From the NCBI GenBank assembly GCA_018806985.1, contig JADANN010000183.1, positions 434,001-498,000 on the forward strand: a stretch of DNA of 64,000 nucleotides. The letters run 5' to 3'. Source of the stretch: Angiostrongylus vasorum. Lineage: Eukaryota > Nematoda > Chromadorea > Rhabditida > Metastrongylidae. Below the pieces are notes generated by a model. It was not told the DNA's origin and ran no database searches. It saw only the letters and a list, made by a program, of their open reading frames with translations. A program made the position numbers and the translations under genes. Shown one piece after another: positions 10,960 to 21,783 of the stretch (position 1 is its first letter; each line of letters starts with the position of its first letter).

Positions 10960-11531
10960 TGATCCTAGTCGACGGTCCATAGTCGTTCGTCTTCTCTATG
11001 TGGTGTCTTCGTCATCATATTGAGTCGAGTCTTCTCCCACATGTATGCTTCCTCTGTGTGTCCCAGTGGAGTATCTGGTTTGATTTCAAGTTTACCGACT
11101 ATGTATTCTTTTATATGGACGCCCAGTACTCCACGCATTTCTCTAATATACGCACTCCCACACTATTTACAAGGGGTCAGATAAACTGTGCCCGAATTCA
11201 TGCAGTTGCCGTCTATACCGTTAGAGCAAACCATGCAGTTTTGTGTCATACACAAACGGTCATACAAGCGGTTACTAACTGGTTGACGTTTTAGAATGTT
11301 CGGTAGTATTTTCATTGCTATCGAATTCTCTGGATCCGCCCTTTTTGAGGGACGTTTTATAGGTGGACTTATTTCATTGGAAATAAAGGGCAGAATAACC
11401 TTATTCTTCCTAAAGATATCGTTTAGGGGCTTGGTTCTTCTTCCAAACACATCCCGCGAAGCTACAGTTTCGTAGTCAGTGGAAATAACTGCCGTTCCGG
11501 GTTTTGACGAAGGTGAAACCCGCCGAGTCAT
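10960..11531 (-). mobile_element. Penelope-like element fragment with GIY-YIG endonuclease remnant
   Basis: The minus frame carries the linker ILPFISNEISPPIKRPS, then a zinc-finger-like CMTQNCMVCSNGIDGNC, then GTVYLTPCK. After a stop it continues with CGSAYIREMRGVLGVHIKEY and KPDTPLGHT. This order (C-x2-C, VYxxxC, YIxExR, IKE, TPLG) is that of the GIY-YIG domain of Penelope-like retroelements. Stops and the Y-I-R-E change show decay. No reverse transcriptase part is seen next to it. Confidence 0.7.
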
Positions 11532-11604
11532 TAGCTGCTATTAATAAACAGTGTAATAACAACATAGTGTGTGCTTATCAAGAAAACAACGGAAGGACAA
11601 AGCT

Positions 11605-11805
11605 TTCTGTGTTGATCCATCCCTCAGAGATGTTCCTTGCACTCAACTTCTATGTATTAAGTCACTGCTGCTATCCTCTCCGACAGTAGAACAAATTTGC
11701 GGAATTCAGAGGGTTGAAAGGCTTGGTGAGCCCAAAGTGCGTAATTGAACTATCGACCACGAGTTTATTGCAGGGTACGGTTGCACTGCGTGATACTGAT
11801 CACTA
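11605..11805 (-). repeat. SINE family A, old partial copy
   Basis: It begins with the family's 3' end in reverse (GTTGATCCATCCCTCAGAGA), then CACTGCTGCTATCCTCTCCG. The 5' tRNA-like part is diverged. Confidence 0.55.
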
Positions 11806-12225
11806 AAGAGGCATAACCAACGCCTATATGAAAAAAATTGAATACGTCTGTAAAGTAATAGCGAATTACTATGTTGAAATCGAGCTGCCTTCTTCGGTAT
11901 CACTTTGTTTGACATGAATTTTTTCTATTGCAAAGGACGAAATTACCACTGCCAAATGACTATTGAAATCACTGAACTTTCTCTAACCATTCGAAGAAAG
12001 TCGCTCTATAATACAGCTGGATTTCTGCTCGAATTGTATGGATTGTAAAGACGCGTGAAAATCAGTGGTTTCGTCACGGGAAGAAAAAAATGATGAGAAT
12101 AAGTGTTCATAATTTTTGTCTTTATTCACGTGAACAAGTGACGCTCAGTTTAAAATTTCTATTCGACGAGTACTACATGCTCCTAAACGACCATCATCGT
12201 TTGTTGGCGAATCGGCGACGTCGTG

Positions 12226-12294
12226 TTAATCGATAGTCATCTTTTGGATAGCGTCAGAATCGCCTTGATGGTTATCGAACTTCAGTATTGCATT
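12226..12294 (-). CDS. Gene N terminal exon
   Basis: Acceptor GCTTTAG, then 22 codons (KFDNHQGDSDAIQKMTID within) and TAA. Phase 0 entry matches the 13.2-kb exon. Confidence 0.5.
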   Translation of the reverse strand, partial: NAILKFDNHQGDSDAIQKMTID

Positions 12295-15200
12295 CTAAAG
12301 CAAATCCCAAGACCGACTCTCTCTTAACCTCGGCATTGGTGAATAATTCACTGTTTTTCCTTTATGTGCAACTACTCTGGTTATTTTTATAGTATCAGTA
12401 CTCCAATATAATATATTAGTTAGTATTCTGTGATCTCCTTTATATACTATCACAACCGTCTGTCATCGTTTTCATGATATAGACGCTTCTATCATGTCAA
12501 CGTATACAGGTATTTGAATCGTTTTTCTTTACAAAGGTTATTTTTTGATCATCATTATAATTGTTGCCATCAACATCGTCCTTATCGGAAGCAACAGAAA
12601 CAGGATACTCGACTTCAGCTAATAAGGTTTCCTGACTTTAGCTCAAGCAGTGGTCTTAAGTAATCTCTGCTTACTACTAATTCGTTTGAACCCTTCCTTT
12701 CTTGATTTCCTTCGATAAGCAAACACGAGGTTGATATTATAGAATTTATTAGCATACAATAGCTGACGTTTAGGCGGTTTCGCCTTCTTCACAGCCGTTT
12801 TATCCTTTGCAAGTATTCCAATTAATTTATGGAGAGCAACCGCACAATTTAATAAATGGGCTAAAACTGTGGGCGAACCAAACTCTTCCTTTCCTTTCGA
12901 ACAGCTTTCGTTTTCGACTTCAGGCGTCTTTTTTTCGCATATTTAAATGCATAACATAGTTTGAACTTCATAAGATTGAACGAGTTTGTCGTAGAACTAT
13001 ATATTTTTATAGAAAAAAAAGCTTGATGAAGTTGAAGACATTTGTTTTGTTTTTCATTTGTTTATCGACGAATTTGGAGGCAGTACGACAACAGTCGAGC
13101 TGTTTTTCATTGCTTCAGTTTTTCTAGGTTTATTTTTGTTTCAAGAATTCTATCTGAGCTAATAAAGTGGTTTCTTCCAGTCCGGTCTTATTTCACTTTC
13201 AACCTCAACCTTTCGAAGCACTCCCTTTTTTTTGTTGTAGATATTTTTGATAATGTAGAATGTAAAAGTCTGGCTATCATCCATCTCGTCTTCTTCCGCA
13301 GCTCTAACTATGGTGTTTAAAAGTAAAAAATAAAAATACACAACAGTAATAAAGGATAGAAGTTTCTCGGATAAAGCTCTCGGCGTTAATCAATCCCTGA
13401 GGGATGGATGCCCCATGCATTCGAATTCATTAAGCATCGTTTGGAGGTGACTGAATGCATATCTGACCTTTATAGTGACTCGCGTTGGCCCTACCGAAGC
13501 CAGTGCTGCTATCCTCCCAGGCAAGTCTGGTGCCAATTTGCCGACCCCGGAGGGATGGAAGGCTTGGTGGGCCATGGGCGTGAAGATCGATTTCAGGGTG
13601 TGTGTTGCAAGGCGCCTCCTACCACTGCGCCACACGCCCCCTTACCTAATAGTAATGCTAACAATAACCGTCGTTGTCATTTTTGTCATTATGAGGTCAT
13701 TACATTAATGACGTTTATGAAGCTTCTCATCTCTTGACGACATTCATCACCGACAACGGCTTTAGATTAGACGGATAAATTGGGGGGATTTTGCTTTGTC
13801 TCCAGATTTTCTCCGAATTTTTTTTCTAGACGTGCTGCTTGCATCAATTTTTTTTATAATGTCGTCCTCGATTGGATGCCGCACAAATTTCTAACAACTA
13901 TTTGACAACGTTTGAACAGTTGACGGTGACATGCACGGTTGTCAGGTTTCTTATGCGTGGTTGTTGGTGTTGACGTTGGTGATCCAGTTGCTTTCCAACT
14001 GTCTCAAGTCCTCAAAATTTGCAGAGATGCAGCTGATCGCGTTGCATCTCATCACAATCGCTCAAGTCTGTTTCATTCGAAGTATCAGAATATGTGATGA
14101 GAGTTTTCTATGCTCACATTTCTTCTAATAGCCTTCCACTCTCGGGGCCGGATATATCTGGGAACATAAAAGCACTGAGCTGAAACATCGGTAGGCGCCC
14201 ACTAGTCAATATGTAGACCAAATACGCATCCAATCACTTCTGCAATGTTTGACTAAAGCGAATGCTTGGTGCATCTTTCAGAGATTGATCAATGCAGAGA
14301 GCTTCAGCTTTGTCTCCAAAATTTCTCCCATTACTGCATTTCCTTCTACGTCTTCATGCAGGGACTTACTTGTACGATTCCCAGGACTTTCGTTCATTTT
14401 ACTGCCTTCCCATGCATCATGCATGGTGGTTATTGGGTTTATGTGTGCATAGGGTTGCAGCTTGAGCTTCTGTTATCGCCTGTTCTTCGCGACATGTTGA
14501 ATGTTGATCGGGAATCATTTCTCCTAGTGTCTCGAGATAGCCATGCTGTACTGTTACTAGGTCACAGTCACTTTCGAATGTGACTTTACCAGCAAAAAAT
14601 TCTGAAATCCAATTCACGTACTACAATTGATCAATTGATTTCGAAACCGTCATGAATTCTCAAATATTTTAGTTTTTTGACTTATGATTAGAAAAAATGG
14701 CAATTCATAGGAAATCGATGATTTCCTGAAATATCTGTATTGTAGTAATTTGTCCTGTGGTCTTCCAATGGCACTTTTCTAGTTTCTCGGAGAGCCCATC
14801 ATTGCTGGCTGATTTTTTACGATAACTAAAAATATAACGCATCACGAACCACCTTCGTTTTTCTATAGACTCCTCCTCTTGAGCTTATTTCCTTGCACAA
14901 ATTTTATTGTTCTTCATGCAGCGTTCATTATATAACAACCGCTGCCCTCTTTTTGAACACATCTGTGACGTTGCCCAATTTTTTTTTGCAGCGTGCGCTG
15001 TGAATTCGGGATCAACTCATACAGACAGACCATCACTTTCCGATAAAAGCTCTACGCACCCCATTTACTGGGCTTTTCGCTCTGTAACTGGATTTTTCGA
15101 TTTGTTTTATTAGTAGGCTTTGTAGTTCCATTATATGTTCGCGGATGTATCTTTGCATGTTTTTACATGATTTCTTACTCTAGTGAGTGTTTATGGAGAA

Positions 15201-18200
15201 CAAAATCCGAAATTCGGCACACCATCCACTGACGGGTTTTTCTCAGCCCTTCGTGGCCGATTTCATAAAATTTGTGGAATAGATTTCTGTTTTGGTTTTT
15301 TTAAAAATATCCGTTCATTCCACACAATAACCGTGATTCATCAGAGCGAAATAACAAAATTGAAAATGGCATGACAATAGATTACTTATCAAGAATGAGT
15401 TTTATGTATTGCAACACATAATATAATTAACCCACCCAACGGTTTACCGCCTCATCGTGGCTGGGAGGTGTTCCTGGGTGTCGGACCGCGATGTACAGCG
15501 GGGGATTCATCCCCTGGAAGGGTCTTCCAAGCTGAAAACGAGTCCGGCGTCTCCATCAGGAATCCTAGCCAAGAATAAACCAATACCAGGATCCACCACC
15601 GTTCTGGTATCAAAGTCGCATGGTGGCAAATCTCCCTCTGATCCACAAGGGCTGCGTCTGCCTGTGGTGATGAAGACCTGGGGCAGACTTTGGTCAGGTT
15701 GACCTCGAGATTCCAGGGAACCACAATGGCTTAACCAGCAGATCTCCGAAAAATGGAGTTTATGCTGGAGCCCGCAAAACCAGTGAGGACGGGCAATTCA
15801 AGTGTCAAGTGTCAAATATAATTAACTGCACTTCCAACGCAACGTTTGAAGTATCAGTGAAACACAATGGTAATAAACGCTAAAGACTTAAAGAGAATAT
15901 GTATGGAGGCACATTAATGAATACTTTTGGAACACTAGGAAGCTCATAGTGTACGTTTGCACTAGAATAGTATAACAAGAAAGTTCTGTGCATCAAATAT
16001 AACCACTGAGAAGAAATTGAGTGCTAATGAACTCATACCGGCCAATATCTTCAATATGTCATCTGTGCGTTGATGTGAATTCATGTCATCGAGAATGTGT
16101 TAGGTTTACTTTTGTTTCATACAAAAAAAACTTGCTTGAATACCTGTATAATCCGTCTTCATCAATCGCTTGGGCCCCCATAAATCTATTATTCCTATTC
16201 GTTTTTTTCCCTTGTTTTTATCGCTCATGATGTTAACCTTCTTTGGACATGGTGACGTCTGAAAATGTAGCTCCCTTATCTCTAAATCGTTTTCAGCTTC
16301 CTGTACAGCTGATTAACGGAAGTTTTTTTTGGTTTTTGTTTTTTTTTGCTTTCTGTTTTTACAACAAGTGTTTTTTACAGTTCTTAATTATTTGGATACG
16401 ATACTTGGACGGCCCGTCTCCACTATTTGTGCGGATCCCAGCATATTTTCCATTCGTTTCTTTGCCTCGTACTCGTCATCCATGGTGGTGGTTTGCTTCG
16501 AGCATGGTGGCCGGTACTGTGATCTTTAAAACAACTGTAGCTCCGAATACAGCTGTTTGATTTTAGTTACAAAAAAATGTCCGCCCATCGTGTAGGTGGT
16601 CATCCCACCAGACGCCTGCATCTTCGTGGAGTCCATATTGCAGTTCTTTTCATCCTTCTGCCGTCTTTTTCTTCACGTTGCATGACCGGTCAACCTATGT
16701 TCCGCTATCGATATGTGTTCTTTCGCCGTTCTATCGAAAATGGGATTTATTTCGTGGATCATAGCATTGTATTCCTGCTAAATATTGTGTGTCTTAGTTA
16801 TTCAGAAGACATCATTCAAGCTTTCTGTGAGTAGTGTGCAGAATTCTTGACGTGCTTAAGCTATTAGCCCACGTCTCCGTTGCATAACTGAGCGCTGGGA
16901 GGACTGTTGAATCGAAAAGGTGAGCCCGGATTTTCGGGTCCTTTAGATGGTCGGTGGCATCTTTGAGAGGCCTGAATGAGGCACGAACTGCTCTCTTACT
17001 TCTGTTTAATTCCTCCTTCATGTTGTTCTCCGTGTTCATTTAACAGCAAAGGTATATGTACAATGTGGTCACTGTAATCAGCTAACAACTCAGTTTGATC
17101 TGGTCGCCTTCGCACCATGGGTTTATCGTGAACTTGGTCTTCTCCGGATCTACGCATAGTCCGATCTTTTTTCCCGTTTCGTCGAGCTCATTGATAATCG
17201 TCTCTGCTTCTTCGGTACTTCTTGAGATGTTGACGATGTTTCGGCGAAACGAAGATTTGATAGAGATTTTCCATCAATACTTATACCTTTTTAATCCCAA
17301 TCGGGCGACTTCGTTATCCACTGTAGGCGGCACTAAACAACTTAGGCGATATGGTATCGTCTTGTCCAGCCACTTTTCCTACGATTATGGTAAGAGCTCG
17401 ATGGAAAAGCAGCATGTTCATAGTGCAGTTCCGACAGCTCCATGCAGCAAAATCCCTATTGAAATGCTGCTAGCTCAACTGATTGTGCTCTATCCAATAT
17501 GTGTCCTTCATATGCTCGAGAGAATAGTCTTAGTGAAGAGCTTGTAGAGTACACCAAACAGAATCGGGCAGTGGTTACGAAGATCTCTTTGGTCACCTTT
17601 CTTTGGCAGGAAAAACTTGCGCGACGTCCTCCACTGGGATCGTTTTGCTTTTGGGGGGTAGGCTGTCACATGATTTGCGAAAAGTATATGTGAATTGTGA
17701 CTTCCACCTCTAAGAAAGTCTGCCGTGGTGTTATGCATTCCTGGAGCTATGCCTTTTTTCATGTTTTTTTATCGCCATGCAAACGTCATGAGGAAGAATT
17801 CCAGGTGGTTTTTCTTCAGCGATGATTTTAGGGTCTTTGAAAGGGATTGTAAAACGAAAAAGGTTGATTTAGAACTTTTCCGTTATTAACTTCATATCAC
17901 GCCAGGAAGTTTTGTGATCCTATCTTCTTCCATCATGGCTGATAGCTGAACATTATGCTCGCACAACTCTTGACGATACTTTTTTCAGATTGTTTCATTT
18001 TTGCGCTGCTTCTAACAGTTTCTTGTGCCCATTCCGATGCAAATCCTCTTGCAAAAAAATTTCTACAACCGGCATTTATTGTGAGCCACGTTATGTATGT
18101 TGCAGTAAGAACCAGCTTCAGTTTCTTTCTTTTCTCGAACAACTTCTTGGTGGTAATGGGGATAGGATCTGATCCTGTTGCTTAAGGAACTGAGGTGAAT

Positions 18201-21200
18201 TCGGCACGTCTTCTAAGTTCTTCGACATGAAACTCGTAATATCGACCGGATCTTCTTTAATTTGCCTGTCACGTTTGAATACGATTTCGTTCGGAATCTT
18301 ATCATCATGCACATTTGGGCTTTTTCTTCGTGGTCGTGAGACGAATTTTTTTTCCAGCTTAGAGCTGAATCAAATCTTTGCATGAACAAGGTAGTGATCG
18401 GACGCAGTGCAAAGTGATTAGACTACCTTTGTGGTATGTCATATATGTCAAGGAGGCACCATCTTCCGTTTGTCGGTGTGCGGTCGATAGGAACTTTACC
18501 AGGTGATGGTTGGCCTTTATAGGTCGGGCAGTTGTTTTCAGACAAGCCTCGTACACATTTCCTGACGCCGGACCGATTGCGGGTTCTGTTGGCCCGAATC
18601 GAGGTCAAACTGCTGACTATTCATATATGTGTCCTTCTAACTAGTGTGAATCTCGTGCTCCAGGAGGAACTATATCCAAAAATCTGGAAAGTTTGGTTTT
18701 ACTTCTTTGGCGATGTTTTGTTTCCCTCGTAATGTATTATTATTGTAAATGTAATGTATTTATAACATCTGTAGTATTACGTTTCATTTTTAGTATTTAC
18801 CATGTCAAAAAGTTTGGCACGTGTTGTGTTTATATTCAGACATCTTCGCAGAGCTTTGAAGTGCTATTTCTCTTTCATTGTAAAATGTTTCCTTTTTATA
18901 AACAATACCGTTTGTTGTGTACTTCTACTTTACTTGAATACTTGAATGGCCTATCCTCACTACCCCAGAATTATCTCCACTTTTTTTTCAGGGATTTGCT
19001 GGTTTAGCTAGCCATTGTGGCTCCCTGGAATCATGAGGACAGCTTGGCCAAAGTCTGCCCCAGGTCGTCACCACCACAAGCAGTTGCCGTCCTTGTGGAT
19101 CAGAGCGAGATTTGCCACCATTCGACTAATTTGATACCAGGGTGGTAGCAGATCGTGGTATTGATTTACTCTCAACTAGGCTTTCTCACGGAAACGACGC
19201 ACTCCTTCTCAGCTTGGGAGACCCTGCCAAGGGGGATTAGTCCCCCGCTGTACATCGCAGTCCGACACCCAGGAACGCCTCCCAGCCACGATAAGGCGGT
19301 AAACCGTTGGGAGGGTTGTGTAGATCATAATATCTATTTATTTTCTAGTCATTCAGTTGATTCTACTGTAATACAGTGTATTGAGCCCATTCAACTTTTT
19401 TTGACCTGTCTTCACGTCTACTGTGCTGATCCCAACACTTCTCACATTCGATTCGTTTCCTCGCATCCATCGTCCACGAAAGTCTTCCAGCTTTACGTGT
19501 GGCCTCGGTTGCTGCTTGAGGATTTTCATTTCATCTTGAATGTCGTAGAATGCTGGTCGAGCAATTCTCCCTGGAGTACTAAGGTAGCCGGGCTGGAGCG
19601 TTCCCAGTTGGATTGCAGAGAGTGATTTCTTTCCTAGACAAGTCCGGTGCAAATTTCCCGACCCGAAGGGATGAGAGGCTTGGTTGGCCCGGTGCAGAAT
19701 CGAACTAACACCGTGCTCGTAATGATGGGCATCACTACCACCGTGCTATCCGCTCATTCGACCACGCAAGTACAGACTGAAAGTTTAGAGTTACACTCAC
19801 AAAAGCCGGTTATATCTATGTTTAAGATCTTTTTTTTTGTAATAATATTGAATTGATTGGTCGTCATTTTGTTTAGCAAACGTTACCAGTTTGTTTTCAC
19901 AAATGTTTGACTCAGAATGACACACTTCTGGAAGCGAAAAACCTCCGAATGTAGTCAAAAGAAATGATAGACAATCGTTAGGGAAAAAACTATCTGTCGC
20001 ATCTTCGTTCACCGACCAGCTGTGCTGCTTTTTGCATCTCTTCGGGCGTTGTCATGTTTTAAAAGCCAATCTCCCTGCACCCTGATAATGAACTCTTTCG
20101 ATTATCAACGTCTTCACTGCTTTCTTTCTTAAAACCGACTCCGATAATGAGCTCATTCGGATTTTTAAACGTCTTCAGTATTTTTATTACAAAAAACGTA
20201 GCGTTTCTGCTTTATATCCATAGAACAAGGTTTTAATTGATTTAGAGAATCCAGTACTGTACTCCTATGATCCAAATGAATCAAATTTTCAAGTGAGCCA
20301 AAAGAAGTGGTTTCAGAGTCACCGAATCTTATATGAAACACTCGGAGAGAGTATTACCGTCAAAGTTTCTATGACTAATATTGAAAATGCAGCCACTTTA
20401 TTGTACAAATTCGGCGTTTTTATGATATTTACGGCATTTCACCGTACTACGTATGATTTTTTTTTGACAATGTGTCCTTTTGATTTGCAAAACTGCCTAA
20501 AAATCATCAGAGCAAACGACCAATCTTTTTTTCTTTCTGTCTGTTTTCCTAATATCATTCTAAAAGAGATATTCACCCTCTGTTAACCTTCGGGTATCTT
20601 TGTCAACCATCACTGAACTCCATTTGTCCCTATTACGTACCTAGCCGCTCAGTGGGTTCCGCTTTTTTAATCAAGAGTCACAAGCAACATCACACGTACT
20701 GGCATTCTTTTTTTCAGTTGTTTTTTAAGGGCAACGGAAGATTGAAGGGCTTTGATGTGACGTTCTCAGTTGGGCTGTTGGGTGACGAAAATCCGCCTTC
20801 TTAGCTTCCTTATCCTTTTGGCTTGAAAAACCGACATTGTGTATCCCTTTTACATATCCAGGAACACTTCATAGTTACGACGAGGGCGTGTACTATTGCT
20901 ATGTGGAAAATGAGGAATTTATTTGTATTAGTTATGAAAATTGCAAATTCATAGACTATTGAATAGAACGTTATCATTTTTAACTACACATAGGAAATTG
21001 TCAACTACGAGTATCAGTTAAAGCTTTCTGTTGCGACATGCAATTCCTCAGATATTGAGCCAGTATTTCACTGTTGCATTGCATTGTTACATCGGTCGAC
21101 TTTTGAGTTATGAGTTATGGGTAAAAAAGGAGATGAAGAACGAGCACTTGGATCTCGCTGAACTCGAGAATTGCTCTCCATATTCTTCACATTCTCTTTA

Positions 21201-21710
21201 TCAAATTTTAATCTTCATAGCTTAGTGTTTTTCCCCTCTATTACTTCTTTTATCTCATTTTTTTCTAGTTTAACTCAAAGTGGAACGTCATTATACGTGA
21301 TTTCCTAGGCATTTTGTTCTCCAGTAGGGCAGTTTGCTCATCAACATTCTTCCCTGTGATTTAAAAAAGTACAACAATTTGTAAACCAATCATTTAGATC
21401 CAGGAAGAAACTTTAAAGAATGGATACGTGTACATTTGCCTGCAAATGCCCATATAAAAAAGAATAAAGCTGTCGGCGTTGATCAATCCTTAAGGGATGC
21501 GCCATGCATTCGACCTCATTAAGCATCGTTTGGAGGTGACTGAATGCATATCTGGCCTTTACAATGGCTTGCGTGGTCTAGCGATAAGTAGAGCCAGTGC
21601 TGCTATCCCCCCAGGCAAGTCTGGTGCCAATTTGCCGGCCATGGGCGCGGGGATCGATCCCACGTGTGTGTTACAGAGCGCCTCCGACCACTGCGCCACA
21701 AGAGCCCGAA

Positions 21711-21783
<73 letters not shown>

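Noticed and set aside
11504..11689. Plus-strand 61-codon ORF
   Set aside because: It overlaps the antisense Penelope-like and SINE A sequences and has no independent support.
15457..15702. 81-codon ORF (MAGRCSWVSD...) as a gene
   Set aside because: The same frame recurs in other copies of repeat D (for example 29723-29971), so it is repeat sequence with no domain.
18985..19022. Plus-strand exon ending near GGTTTAGCTAGCCATTGTGG
   Set aside because: The sequence belongs to the conserved left end of repeat D in reverse orientation.
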